Assembly: GCA_965200005.1 (NCBI GenBank)
Contig: OZ241331.1
Span: 1,178,001-1,242,000 of the forward strand
DNA: 64,000 nt
Source of the DNA: Aldehydirespirator sp965200005
Lineage (GTDB): Bacteria > Actinomycetota > Acidimicrobiia > Acidimicrobiales > Aldehydirespiratoraceae
Reading direction: 5' to 3'
Below the pieces are notes generated by a model. The model was not told where the DNA came from and did not search any database. It saw nothing but the letters and a program-made list of their open reading frames with translations. Shown here in pieces: positions 1 through 8,429 of this stretch. The translations under genes were made by a program, and so were the position numbers. Each line of letters opens with the position of its first letter. The first letter of the stretch is position 1.

Positions 1-34
1 ACGGCGCCGAAGCTACACGTGGACGACGTGGTGG

Positions 35-1258
35 TCACCAATCAAGCACGAACGTCGAGCCAGGTGACGGGTTCGCCTCGAGACTTGCCAGCTCGATCAC
101 GTGCCAAGGCGTGTCGTCCTGAGGGTCAACGTCTTGTTGTTCATCGACATCGACAACAACCAGAGCGGGAGTTCGGTCGGTCGTTAGCCACATCACCGAT
201 GATGAATCGTCTGACCACTGCACATTTGCATAGCCACCAACCCCAAGCAGGCGTGACTCCAACGTTTGAACGCGGAGCAACCTTGCTGGGCTGGTGTCGT
301 TTAGCACCCAGCGCCCGTCACCCGAAATCGTCAGATCTGATAGTTCTCTGACGAAATCGGGGGGAAGCAATGCCGGATTGCGGTCGGTCACAGCCGCGGT
401 TGGGCCAACAGTGCCAACAGCCACGATCGAGCACTCCAGTTCATCATCGCAACGCTGCTCGATCCTGATACCGGCACCTTCGGCAATTACCCGATGCTCG
501 CTCTCGATCTCGAAACCAGCCAGAGTGGGTCTGAAAGTGCGTCCCGTTGGTGGGAGCACCAGCACGCCTCCACCACCTCTCTCAACGAGCTGTGATCCAG
601 CAGGCGCTTCGAGGTACCGCGAAATGAAGCCTGGGGATTGCCAGGCCAAAAGCCGGATCTGGCCGGCCTCGCCGTCGGGTTGGTTGATCACCCAGTAGTC
701 CACAAGTGGATCCGCTGACCTCACGAGCCCTGAGTTGGAGCCAACCAGCAGTGCTGTCGGCGGTGAAGTGTGAGGCATGACGGCGACTGCGCGGTTGCGG
801 TCCTGCAGGATCACATATTCGTCAAGTGGGATCATCGAGCCCGTGACGCCGATCGGGATACGTCTCACAGCTCCTGTCGAGAGGTCGACCTCGATGACGT
901 CTGATCTCGCCAGGTAGGAGAGGGTGCCGACGAGTGGGCTGAAGGCTTTGACACCCGTTCCGACCTGTTGGTCGGCTTCTGTTGACTCGCCAGCAGCTTC
1001 TTGAGATGACGTAGGGGATTCACTTGTGTTCGGGGCCTCGGGTTGATCGCCCGTCGCTGTCTGGTTGTCGTCCGAGTCGGCGTCTTGCTCGTTGGCATTG
1101 TTTGACGCTGCCGCGTCGTTGGAATCGTCTGGTTTTGGCCCTCGCCCCAAGATCCACAGCACGAACAGCAGCGCAGCTACTACTCCAACGAGCCCAGCGG
1201 CAGGTCGCAGCCGCCTCAGGCCGCTCGCAACAGCAACACCCTCGGCCGCGTCATCCAC
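35..1258 (-). CDS. Membrane-anchored hypothetical protein
   Basis: A 407-aa protein of unknown function. A short basic N-terminus is followed by one hydrophobic segment at about residues 20-37, then an acidic Asn/Ser/Asp/Glu-rich linker to about residue 105. The rest is a folded extracytoplasmic-looking domain whose repeated beta-rich pieces near the C-terminus (RWVLND, NVQWSDD, VMWLTTD) suggest a beta-propeller; that fold is inference. The GTG start is supported by a TACCGT -10-like hexamer at 1267-1272, exactly 8 nt before it, the arrangement seen at many genes here. It lies downstream of the tRNA-Ser gene on the same strand. No enzymatic motif was recognised. Confidence 0.7.
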   Translation of the reverse strand: MDDAAEGVAVASGLRRLRPAAGLVGVVAALLFVLWILGRGPKPDDSNDAAASNNANEQDADSDDNQTATGDQPEAPNTSESPTSSQEAAGESTEADQQVGTGVKAFSPLVGTLSYLARSDVIEVDLSTGAVRRIPIGVTGSMIPLDEYVILQDRNRAVAVMPHTSPPTALLVGSNSGLVRSADPLVDYWVINQPDGEAGQIRLLAWQSPGFISRYLEAPAGSQLVERGGGGVLVLPPTGRTFRPTLAGFEIESEHRVIAEGAGIRIEQRCDDELECSIVAVGTVGPTAAVTDRNPALLPPDFVRELSDLTISGDGRWVLNDTSPARLLRVQTLESRLLGVGGYANVQWSDDSSSVMWLTTDRTPALVVVDVDEQQDVDPQDDTPWHVIELASLEANPSPGSTFVLDW

Positions 1259-1266
1259 GTTGGCGC

Positions 1267-1272
1267 ACGGTA
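1267..1272 (-). promoter_or_regulatory. Leaderless -10 element (TACCGT)
   Basis: TANNNT hexamer on the minus strand, 8 nt before the GTG of the membrane-anchored protein gene. Too close to leave room for a ribosome binding site, so a leaderless transcript is likely. Confidence 0.5.
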
Positions 1273-1362
1273 GCTAGCTGCAGCTGCGAGCGGATGACAC
1301 GCCCGGGGTGGACACGCCCTGGGGTGAACGAAAGACAGCAGGCGGCGGCCCGGACCATGCCG

Positions 1363-1447
1363 CGGAGGGTGTGGGATTTGAACCCACGGAGGCTCTCGCC
1401 TCACACGCTTTCCAAGCGTGCCCATTCGGCCGCTCTGGCAACCCTCC
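1363..1447 (-). tRNA. tRNA-Ser (anticodon GGA)
   Basis: Read on the minus strand this is an 85-nt class II tRNA. The 7-bp acceptor stem pairs GGAGGGT with ACCCTCC, and the discriminator base is G. The anticodon loop is TTGGAAA with GGA complementary to plus positions 1411-1413. A long variable arm and a T arm with GGTTCAAAT are present. The long variable arm and the anticodon both indicate serine (UCC/UCU codons). No CCA is encoded. Confidence 0.95.
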
Positions 1448-1484
1448 CAAGAGTCCCGCGCAAGCGGGTGCTAGCGGGTGAGGG

Positions 1485-1490
1485 TATCAT
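1485..1490 (+). promoter_or_regulatory. Putative -10 element of the SRP RNA gene
   Basis: TATCAT hexamer ending 11-12 nt before the predicted 5' end of the SRP RNA. No convincing -35 was seen. The assignment rests on position. Confidence 0.4.
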
Positions 1491-1501
1491 GACAGGGTCT
1501 A

Positions 1502-1637
1502 TGCCCGTCTCGGGGTGTGGCGGCCGGGACCTGTGTAACGGGAGCCTGTGAACCGGGTCAGGGCCGGGAGGCAGCAGCCCTCAGCAGTACCTTCCGGGTG
1601 CCGCAGACCACCTGGTCGTCACTCCCGGAGGCGGGCG
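1502..1637 (+). ncRNA. ffs: Small bacterial SRP RNA (4.5S)
   Basis: Scaffold RNA of the signal recognition particle. The conserved apical domain is visible at about 1548-1587: GTGAACC, then GGTCAGG, a CC-GGGA-GG GNRA-type tetraloop, then AGCAGCC. The ends pair strongly: GCCCGTCTCGGGG at 1503-1515 with CCCGGAGGCGGGC at 1624-1636, one wobble and one mismatch, which sets the approximate limits. The position between a tRNA-Ser and dnaX matches the usual actinobacterial arrangement. Exact ends are estimates. Confidence 0.85.
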
Positions 1638-1723
1638 CAGTCGCGTCGGGGCGGTATTCACCGCGTCAGCGCAGTGCGTGCGCCGGTGCGACGCCCGCAG
1701 AACCTTGACACAGCAGGCAGGGT

Positions 1724-1729
1724 TAGAGT
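1724..1729 (+). promoter_or_regulatory. Leaderless -10 element of dnaX (TAGAGT)
   Basis: TAGAGT followed by exactly 8 nt and the GTG at 1738. A perfect TTGACA lies at 1705-1710, but its 13-nt spacing to this hexamer is shorter than usual. Confidence 0.55.
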
Positions 1730-1737
1730 CCAAAACG

Positions 1738-3771
1738 GTGGCTCACCAGTCCCTATATCTGCAGTACCGGCCGCGCCGTTTTGCTGAGGTCAAAGGCCAG
1801 GATCATGTTGTCGGGGCATTGCAATCGGCGGTGCGTAACCAAAAGGTCGGTCATGCCTATCTGCTGCACGGCCCCCGTGGTAGTGGAAAGACATCGACTG
1901 CGAGAGTGCTGGCCAAGGCGCTCAACTGCGAGAACCTTGAACCTTCCGGTGAACCCTGCTGTGAATGCGAGTCGTGTGTTTCGATCCACGAGAACCGCTC
2001 GTTTGACCTGCAAGAACTTGATGCAGCGTCGAACAACAAAGTCGACGACATGCGGACACTGCTCGAGCGGGTCAACCTTGCCACGCCGGGTCGAGCCAAG
2101 GTGTACCTGCTCGATGAGGTACACATGCTCACCACTGGCGCTGAGAATGCGCTGTTGAAGACGCTCGAGGAGCCGCCCAGTCATGTGACCTGGGTGCTGG
2201 CGACTACCGAGCCGCACAAGGTTGCTCAAACCATCCGCAGCCGCTGTCAGGTGTTTGAACTTGGTTTGCTGAATGCTGACCTACTCACTGAACATGTTCG
2301 ATTTGTTGTCGCTGATGGCGGGCTTGATGTTGATGAGGACGGCATTAGGTGGGCGGTCGCCGCTGGCGCAGGTTCAGTTCGTGACACTCTCAGTGCCCTA
2401 GACCGGGTCGCAGCGGGTGGCGCTTCGGTCGAGTTGGACTCCTCGACGGATGAAATCCTTGAGGCGATTGCTGACTCTGATGCTCGCCGTGCACTGACTG
2501 GGATCAACAGTGCCGTGATGCGGGGGCGTGATCCGCGCACGATCTCGGAGCATGTACTTGCGGGGCTGCGGGATGCCTTTCTTGCTTCACTGGGTGACCT
2601 CGCACCGAGGCTGTCGGAGCATGAGCAGCAGCGGGCAACCTCGATCGCGCAGCGGGTCGATCCGAGCGCTTTGACAAGGGCAATGGAGACGCTCGGACGC
2701 GCTCTCATAGACATGCGATCTGCTCCCGATCCTCGTATAGACATTGAGATCGCATTGGTGCGGCTCTGTCAGCCGCGTGCCGAGAACACCTCGCTCGAAG
2801 CCTTACAGGAGCGCCTGGAACACCTCGAAGCACAAGTTGAACGCTTGACGTCTCAGGCGCCCCAGTCTTCGTCGGCCTCGAAGCGAACACATCGGCCAAG
2901 CCGGTCGCAGGCGCCGCCGCCACCACCGCCACGTCAGCCGGCACCGCTACCTCCACGAACTTCAGCACCAAGCGGGAACCGAGGCCGGCCGAACCGTCAG
3001 CCAGCGAAGCAGGCTCGTGAAGCGCTTGGCCCTCGCCGGATGCCTCCGGGAGGCCGTTCCCGGCACAAAGACTCGGGTACACCGAGCAAACCACCGCCGG
3101 TGGGGCGCCCTAGTCGCACCCCGCCGCCGGTCGTGGCGGCCGATCCCGCGATGTTGAGCCCCGGCAGCGCCAAAGAGGTTGTGGAGCTAGCCGAACGTCA
3201 CCTTGGCATGACCAAGCAGGCAGTAGTGACTCGAGCTAACGAGCTCTTGCCGCCTCGCCGGGGCGCCAAGCGCAGCCGAGAAGAGTTACGAGAGCTCTGG
3301 ATCGACCTTGTCAAGACCTGGAGGAAGACTCAAACACCACAAGAACCTCCCCAGCAAACGTCGGGTGAATCCACCCCGGCTGGATCCACCCCGGCTGGAT
3401 CCACTCCTGCTCCTAGTTCTCCTGAATCTCCTGGCTCTCATGATTCTCCGTCCCCGAAACGCTCCACGACGTCGTCCCCGGCCCCGCTCGCACCACCTCA
3501 GGTCACTTCGACTCCGCCGACTTCATCGTCTCTCCTAGATGCAGGAGACCAGGCGAAGGCGTCAGCTCGAGGCACCACATCAACATCAAACGGGCAAATC
3601 GCTGCCGATGAACACCTCGATGCTGAGGAAGAGGAGATTGCCGCCAGCGACCTAGATGACCTTCTTGAAGACTTCGTTGAGGCACCCGACCAACACAAGG
3701 AGTTTGAGGCTGCCGTCTTGGAGATGTTTCCTGGGTCGCGCATTGAAGTGCTGTCGGATAGGGAGAAGTAG
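1738..3771 (+). CDS. dnaX: DNA polymerase III subunit gamma/tau
   Basis: Clamp-loader ATPase of the replicative polymerase, about 677 aa. Walker A GPRGSGKT is near residues 45-52, zinc-binding cysteines are at 64, 74, 77 and 80, Walker B LLDEVHM is near 125-131, and an arginine-finger SRC motif follows. After about residue 370 comes a very long Pro/Ser/Arg-rich linker, then a short acidic C-terminal domain ending with a conserved-looking EMFPGSRIEVL. The frame is open further upstream, but GTG 1738 gives the typical N-terminus (AHQSLYLQYRPRRF) and lies 8 nt after a TAGAGT hexamer. recR follows after 8 nt, so they are probably cotranscribed. Codons around 3360-3415 contain a 15-bp tandem repeat encoding STPAG. 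Confidence 0.95.
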   Translation: MAHQSLYLQYRPRRFAEVKGQDHVVGALQSAVRNQKVGHAYLLHGPRGSGKTSTARVLAKALNCENLEPSGEPCCECESCVSIHENRSFDLQELDAASNNKVDDMRTLLERVNLATPGRAKVYLLDEVHMLTTGAENALLKTLEEPPSHVTWVLATTEPHKVAQTIRSRCQVFELGLLNADLLTEHVRFVVADGGLDVDEDGIRWAVAAGAGSVRDTLSALDRVAAGGASVELDSSTDEILEAIADSDARRALTGINSAVMRGRDPRTISEHVLAGLRDAFLASLGDLAPRLSEHEQQRATSIAQRVDPSALTRAMETLGRALIDMRSAPDPRIDIEIALVRLCQPRAENTSLEALQERLEHLEAQVERLTSQAPQSSSASKRTHRPSRSQAPPPPPPRQPAPLPPRTSAPSGNRGRPNRQPAKQAREALGPRRMPPGGRSRHKDSGTPSKPPPVGRPSRTPPPVVAADPAMLSPGSAKEVVELAERHLGMTKQAVVTRANELLPPRRGAKRSREELRELWIDLVKTWRKTQTPQEPPQQTSGESTPAGSTPAGSTPAPSSPESPGSHDSPSPKRSTTSSPAPLAPPQVTSTPPTSSSLLDAGDQAKASARGTTSTSNGQIAADEHLDAEEEEIAASDLDDLLEDFVEAPDQHKEFEAAVLEMFPGSRIEVLSDREK

Positions 3772-3779
3772 GCGACTGG

Positions 3780-4388
3780 ATGTCGTACTCCAACGCAGTT
3801 CAAGAACTGATCGACCAGCTTGGGCGGTTACCGGGGATCGGCCCTAAGTCGGCACAGCGGGTGGCGTTTCACTTGCTTAAGACATCCGCTGAAGAAGCCA
3901 ACCGGCTCGCTCGAGCCATCACACAAGCCAAGCTGCGTGTTTCCTACTGCCCACGCTGTTTCAACTTTGCTGAGAGTGGCCAGGAGTGTGCCATCTGTCG
4001 AGATCCGAGCCGGGAGTCCCGCACAGTTTGTGTGGTTGAGAACGCTCAAGATGTGGTTGCGGTTGAGCGCACTCGGGAGTTCCGGGGCCGCTATCACGTC
4101 CTTGGAGGTGCGTTTAGCCCGATTGACGGGATCGGCGCCGAACAACTCCGTCTCAAGGAACTATTACAACGCACAGCCGCTGAAGACGTTGAGGAAGTGG
4201 TGGTCGCGACGAACCCCAACATTGAAGGAGAAGCAACCGCTCTCTTGATTCACAAGTTTTTGCAACCGCTCGGTGTTCGTGTGACGCGAATTGCTAGCGG
4301 CTTGCCCGTCGGAGGCGACCTCGAGTACGCCGACGAACTAACCCTTGGTCGTGCATTAGAAGGACGTCGTGAAGTGGGCGCCACCTGA
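3780..4388 (+). CDS. recR: Recombination mediator protein RecR
   Basis: 202-aa RecR, which with RecF/RecO loads RecA at gapped DNA. An N-terminal helix-hairpin-helix (LGRLPGIGPKSAQR) is followed by a four-cysteine zinc finger (C57, C60, C70, C73) and a TOPRIM domain (TVCVVEN, then VVVATNPNIEGEATA). The C-terminus carries the usual IASGLPVGGDLEYADELTL segment, here seen in two parts. Length is normal for the family. It lies directly downstream of dnaX, a widely conserved pair. Confidence 0.96.
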   Translation: MSYSNAVQELIDQLGRLPGIGPKSAQRVAFHLLKTSAEEANRLARAITQAKLRVSYCPRCFNFAESGQECAICRDPSRESRTVCVVENAQDVVAVERTREFRGRYHVLGGAFSPIDGIGAEQLRLKELLQRTAAEDVEEVVVATNPNIEGEATALLIHKFLQPLGVRVTRIASGLPVGGDLEYADELTLGRALEGRREVGAT

Positions 4389-4478
4389 AACCATCAGACA
4401 TCACCCTGAGTCCTTTGGGGCGCCCCTGGCAGGCTCGCACAAACGAACTTGATGGCAGATGGGTTTAGGGTTGGGGTG

Positions 4479-4877
4479 ATGCTCACAGAGATCGACCATG
4501 TTGCAATTGCTGTCCACGACCTTGACGCTGCGGTTGAGTGGTATGCGGACGCTTTCGGTGCCACGGTGACACACCGGGAAACGGTGGAGCGGGACGGGGT
4601 TGAAGAGGCGCTTCTATCGGTCGCCGAGAGTTACGTGCAGTTGATCACAGCAACCCGTGACGATTCGCCCGTCGCGAAGTATCTAAATAAGCGAGGCGAA
4701 GGTTTGCACCACATCGGTTACCGGGTTGATGACTGTGCTGCGGCTTTGGCATCGATGGTGGCGGCAGGAGCTACCCCGATTGATACCGAACCTCGCCCCG
4801 GCAGCCGCGGCACGACCATCGCCTTCGTGCATCCCAAAGGCGCTTTCGGCACGCTCATCGAACTCGTCGAGGAGTAG
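4479..4877 (+). CDS. mce: Methylmalonyl-CoA epimerase
   Basis: Small vicinal-oxygen-chelate (glyoxalase-fold) protein of 132 aa that interconverts the two methylmalonyl-CoA epimers in propionate metabolism. Metal ligands typical of the family are visible: the His in IDHVAIAV near the N-terminus, a central QLI segment, GLHHIGYRV in the second repeat, and a terminal Glu in TLIELVEE. ATG 4479 is preferred over starts at 4449 or 4452 because it gives the canonical N-terminus and lies 7 nt after TAGGGT (4466-4471). An acyl-CoA carboxylase beta subunit at 9.2 kb may supply the same pathway. Confidence 0.88.
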   Translation: MLTEIDHVAIAVHDLDAAVEWYADAFGATVTHRETVERDGVEEALLSVAESYVQLITATRDDSPVAKYLNKRGEGLHHIGYRVDDCAAALASMVAAGATPIDTEPRPGSRGTTIAFVHPKGAFGTLIELVEE

Positions 4878-4963
4878 CGCAGGCGCAGTAGCGCAGGCGC
4901 GCCCAAGTACCAAGCGGCGAGAACCGGATAGCACAGGCACGAACCACTAGGAGCGGGGAAGAC

Positions 4964-5839
4964 ATGCGGGTTCATCTTGTGGACGGCACCTATGAATTGT
5001 TTCGCTTTCATTACGCGAGATCGAACCGTGACCCACGCCATGGTGCCCAAACAGGTGTGCTCAACACGATGCTCGATCTCGTGGCTGATGGCGCAACCCA
5101 CATCGGTGTCGCCACCGATCACGTGATCGAGTCATTTCGCAATGACCTGCTGGCCGGATACAAGGACGGCAGTGGTGTAGACCCCAACCTGCGGGCGCAG
5201 TTCGATGAGGTCGAAGCGCTGCTGGAACTTGCTGGGTTTGCTGTATGGCCCCAGATCGTTCACGAAGCTGACGATGGCCTAGCGGCTGGTGCTGCGGTAG
5301 CGGCAGCGGATCCGAGGGTCGAGCAGGTGATTATCTGCACCCCGGATAAAGACCTTGCCCAGTGCGTGCGGGCCGACGGCCGGGTGGTGCAATACGACCG
5401 GCGCAGGCGCATCTTTTACGACTATGACGGCGTGATCGACAAGTTCGGGGTGCCTCCCGAGTCAATACCCGACTATCTCGGCTTGGTCGGTGACGCCGCA
5501 GACGGTTTCCCGGGGTTGCGGGGCTGGGGCAAGAAGTCCGCGGCCACATTGCTGGCCCGCTATGGCCACATCACATCGATCCCGCTTGATCCAGGCGAGT
5601 GGGACGTGCCGGTGCGAGGAGCGGCCCGCCTAGCGACCACACTGCGTGACGGCTACGAGGATGCCTTGCTGTTTCGACGGATCGCCACGGTGGAACTAGG
5701 TGCTCCAGTGTCAGCTTCTGTGGATGAGATGCTCTGGACTGGGCCGATTGCGGGAACGGGACTCGATCAGCGTTGTCAGGAACTAGGAGTACCGCGCCTA
5801 GCGGAGCGTGCTTACCGGCTGGCGCAAGGCGTGGGCTAG
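4964..5839 (+). CDS. 5'-3' exonuclease / flap endonuclease-like protein
   Basis: 291-aa stand-alone 5'-3' exonuclease of the PolA N-terminal type. The PIN-like metal-binding domain starts with HLVDGTYELFR and carries acidic residues in HEADDGLAAG and in CTPDKDLAQ. A helix-3-turn-helix DNA-binding region is visible around PDYLGLVGDAADGFPG and GWGKKSAATLL. No polymerase domain is fused. It probably removes flaps or RNA primers, or acts in repair. It is convergent with ligC. A weak purine-rich site precedes the ATG. Confidence 0.88.
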   Translation: MRVHLVDGTYELFRFHYARSNRDPRHGAQTGVLNTMLDLVADGATHIGVATDHVIESFRNDLLAGYKDGSGVDPNLRAQFDEVEALLELAGFAVWPQIVHEADDGLAAGAAVAAADPRVEQVIICTPDKDLAQCVRADGRVVQYDRRRRIFYDYDGVIDKFGVPPESIPDYLGLVGDAADGFPGLRGWGKKSAATLLARYGHITSIPLDPGEWDVPVRGAARLATTLRDGYEDALLFRRIATVELGAPVSASVDEMLWTGPIAGTGLDQRCQELGVPRLAERAYRLAQGVG

Positions 5840-5903
5840 ACGGCTAGACGAAGCGATCAGACATCCACGATCGTTTGCCTCGGAGGTCTTCACGAGGTCG
5901 GCT

Positions 5904-6980
5904 TCACGAGGTCCCAGCCTGTAACACCTCGCTCAAGCCAACAGGTTCGGGGACCTCAATCTGATCGAAGTCACAAGACTCGGGAGTGCGATCGGGACGC
6001 CAGCGAACGAAGCGAGTCGTGCCTCGGAACCTGCCGTTGAGCATCGCCAGGTACTTCACCTCCGCAACCAGAGTGATGTTGAGCGGCACCCACGGTTGCT
6101 GGCGACGGCCTGCCGACCAACGATTTGGGGTGCCAGGCATCACCTTGCCCCTATGCGCTTCCGGGTCCATCCAGCTGGCCCAAGGATGCGAGGCAGGATT
6201 TCGGTTGACATGAGGCTCAAGCTCGGCGAGCAGTTCACGTCGACGCTTGACCGTAAAGCTTGCTGCAACACCGCAGTGATGCAACACACCGCTGTCGTCA
6301 TAGAGGCCGACAACGAGTGACCCAACGCCCTCGCCGTCAACATGCATGCGATAGCCAGCTACCACGACATCGACAGTGCGCGTGTGTTTGATTTTGAACT
6401 GTGAACGCTTGTTGGGCTCATAGATGCCGTGCCGAGGCTTAGCAATCAAACCATCAAGCCCGGCACCTTCGAAGCGGGTGTACCAGCGCTGTGCCTGATC
6501 GCGATCCAGCGTTGAGGGTGACAGGTGGATCGGTGCCTCAAACCCCGCCGCCATAGCCTCCAGCACAGCCCTGCGATCACGAAACGGCTCACCCATCAGA
6601 TCCGTGTTGCCTACGGCGAGAGCGTCAAAAGCGACCAACTCTGCAGGCGTCTCTCTTGCGAGCCGGTTGACGCGGCTCTCAGCAGGGTGAATGCGCTGCT
6701 GCAGAGCATCAAATCCCAGACGGTTGTTGATACCCACGATGATCTCACCGTCAACCACCACACGCTGTGGCAAAGAGTCTCGCAACGGCTCGATCAGCTC
6801 AGGAAAGTACCTGTTCAGGGGCTTGCGGCTGCGGCTGCCAATGACGACCTCTGCACCGTCACGGAACACGATGCAACGAAAGCCATCCCATTTGGGATCA
6901 AATGCCAAGTCGCCGTCTGGGATCTCCTTAACTGCACGCGCCAGCATCGGCTTGACCGGAGGCATTACAGGCAGATCCAC
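5904..6980 (-). CDS. ligC: ATP-dependent DNA ligase, LigC type
   Basis: About 358-aa ligase sealing nicks with ATP, as in the accessory repair ligases of actinobacteria. The nucleotidyl-transfer motif KWDGFR has its Lys at about residue 30, followed by VVDGEIIVG (motif III), AGLDGLIAK (motif IV) and a KIKH motif V. The C-terminal OB-fold contains RWRPDR. No polymerase or nuclease domain is fused. GTG 6980 is chosen over TTG 6989 because a TAGGCT hexamer (6989-6994) ends exactly 8 nt before it. It follows the epoxide hydrolase gene on the same strand with an apparent terminator between them. Confidence 0.92.
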   Translation of the reverse strand: MDLPVMPPVKPMLARAVKEIPDGDLAFDPKWDGFRCIVFRDGAEVVIGSRSRKPLNRYFPELIEPLRDSLPQRVVVDGEIIVGINNRLGFDALQQRIHPAESRVNRLARETPAELVAFDALAVGNTDLMGEPFRDRRAVLEAMAAGFEAPIHLSPSTLDRDQAQRWYTRFEGAGLDGLIAKPRHGIYEPNKRSQFKIKHTRTVDVVVAGYRMHVDGEGVGSLVVGLYDDSGVLHHCGVAASFTVKRRRELLAELEPHVNRNPASHPWASWMDPEAHRGKVMPGTPNRWSAGRRQQPWVPLNITLVAEVKYLAMLNGRFRGTTRFVRWRPDRTPESCDFDQIEVPEPVGLSEVLQAGTS

Positions 6981-6988
6981 CAGCCGCA

Positions 6989-6994
6989 AGCCTA
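6989..6994 (-). promoter_or_regulatory. Leaderless -10 element of ligC (TAGGCT)
   Basis: TAGGCT on the minus strand, 8 nt before the preferred GTG at 6980. Its position argues against the alternative TTG start, which would lie inside it. Confidence 0.5.
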
Positions 6995-7053
6995 TGGCCC
7001 ACTAGCGAACCAGGCCGTCAAACCGGCAGGAGCTCAAGAAACCTCAACCAGCC

Positions 7054-7072
7054 AGCCCGACCTGGCCGGGCT
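7054..7072 (-). terminator. Putative terminator downstream of the epoxide hydrolase gene
   Basis: Inverted repeat AGCCCG/CGGGCT with a 7-nt loop, followed on the minus strand by an interrupted T-rich tract (TTGAGGTTTCTTG). It lies between the epoxide hydrolase stop and the ligC promoter. The T-run is imperfect. Confidence 0.35.
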
Positions 7073-7109
7073 AGCGAACCAACTCAGCCAACGAACTCAG
7101 TGAACCAAC

Positions 7110-8249
7110 TCAGCGCAGGAAGCTAAAGGCGGCTCGCATCTCGGCGATAAAGCGTTGCGGTTGTTCAAAGGCGGCAAAGTGCCCGCCCTTGTCCGGTTCG
7201 TTCCAGTAGCGGATGTCGGTGTAGCGCTTGGATGCCCAGCGTTGGCTCGACTTCAGAATCTCGTTAGGGAAGACGCTGCAAGCGCTGGGAATCTCGACGG
7301 TACCCATGTCGAAGCTTCCGAAGCTCTCCCAGTAGAGCCGCGCCGCTGACGCTCCGGTGCGGATGAACCAGTACAGCGATACGTTGTCGAGCAGTTCATC
7401 ACGGCTGTAATAGTCCTCGGGATGGGCGCTGCGATCTGTCCAAGACCAGAACTTCTCAAGTATCCAACCCGCTAGGCCGACCGGTGAGTCGACCAGGCTG
7501 TAGCCGATCGTTTGGGGTCGGCTGGACTGTTGCTTGGAGTAACCCGAATCCCACTTGTCGTAGTAACCCAACGACTCCAGGGCGGCGAGCTCGCCAGGTG
7601 TCGGGTCGGCCATCGCCTCCTTGCTCGGCCCAGCAATGGGCATGTTGGTGTGTATCGCCTGGCAACGTCCCAGGTTTTGCGCCCCAATGGCTGTGGTGAT
7701 GGCCGAGCCCCAATCGCCACCTTGAGCGACGTAGGCGTCGTATCCGAGCCTGCCCATCAGGGTGTCCCACATCTCAGCGATGCGCCCGACGCCAGTCCCC
7801 GGAGCCGAAGGCTTACCGCTTAGGCCGTATCCCGGTAGCGAGGGCACCACTAGATGGAACGCGTCGGCGGGTGTGCCGCCGTGATCGCTGGGGCGGGTCA
7901 GCGCATCGATCACCTTGGTGAACTCCAGGAACGATCCCGGCCAACCATGGGTGATGATCATCGGCAGAGCGCCAGCCTCTGGTGAGCGGATGTGCTGGAA
8001 GTGAACGTCAAGCCCATCAATGGAAGTCAGATAGTTGGGCCGAGCGTTGATGCCAGCTTCACAGCGGCGCCAGTCATAGGAATTGGCCCAGTATTCGCAG
8101 ACGTCTTGGAGGTACGCCAGGGGAATCCCCTGTGACCAGTCGTCGACCACCTCGGGCTCGGGCCATCGAGCCCGCCTTAGCCGGCCACGCAAGTCAGCGA
8201 TCTCGTCGTCTGAGATCGCAACGGTCAGTTCACGGATGTCATCGCCCAT
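7110..8249 (-). CDS. Epoxide hydrolase (alpha/beta hydrolase with EHN domain)
   Basis: 379-aa protein of the microsomal-type epoxide hydrolase family, which opens epoxides to diols. An N-terminal EHN region is followed by the oxyanion-hole motif HGWPG (about 101-105), the nucleophile Asp179 in GGDWGS, and a C-terminal catalytic His at about 357 in KGGHFAAFEQP. No signal peptide is present. The ATG at 8249 is supported by TACGCT (8258-8263) exactly 8 nt upstream. The physiological substrate cannot be read from the sequence. Confidence 0.9.
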   Translation of the reverse strand: MGDDIRELTVAISDDEIADLRGRLRRARWPEPEVVDDWSQGIPLAYLQDVCEYWANSYDWRRCEAGINARPNYLTSIDGLDVHFQHIRSPEAGALPMIITHGWPGSFLEFTKVIDALTRPSDHGGTPADAFHLVVPSLPGYGLSGKPSAPGTGVGRIAEMWDTLMGRLGYDAYVAQGGDWGSAITTAIGAQNLGRCQAIHTNMPIAGPSKEAMADPTPGELAALESLGYYDKWDSGYSKQQSSRPQTIGYSLVDSPVGLAGWILEKFWSWTDRSAHPEDYYSRDELLDNVSLYWFIRTGASAARLYWESFGSFDMGTVEIPSACSVFPNEILKSSQRWASKRYTDIRYWNEPDKGGHFAAFEQPQRFIAEMRAAFSFLR

Positions 8250-8257
8250 GTTGAGGC

Positions 8258-8263
8258 AGCGTA
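8258..8263 (-). promoter_or_regulatory. Leaderless -10 element of the epoxide hydrolase gene
   Basis: TACGCT on the minus strand with exactly 8 nt to the ATG at 8249. Confidence 0.5.
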
Positions 8264-8361
8264 GAGAACTCGAACAGCAACCAGAGTGGTCGATCGACGG
8301 CGCGTCAACAGGGCCAGTCGCTTAGGTCAGCTCACCCTCAGCTACGCAGTCACTTGTTGGC

Positions 8362-8429
8362 CACTTGTACCTGTTGGCTACTTGTACTTGTCGGCTACTT
8401 GTACTTGTTGGCGACTTGTTTGCGCCGGC
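8362..8429. repeat. 17-bp tandem repeat, four units
   Basis: Four consecutive 17-bp units at 8362, 8379, 8396 and 8413 with the consensus tacttgtacttgttggc; the first and last units are divergent. A partial unit precedes them at about 8351. The array lies between convergent-side sequence and the 3' end of the flavin-binding protein gene, overlapping its last codons. Confidence 0.85.
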
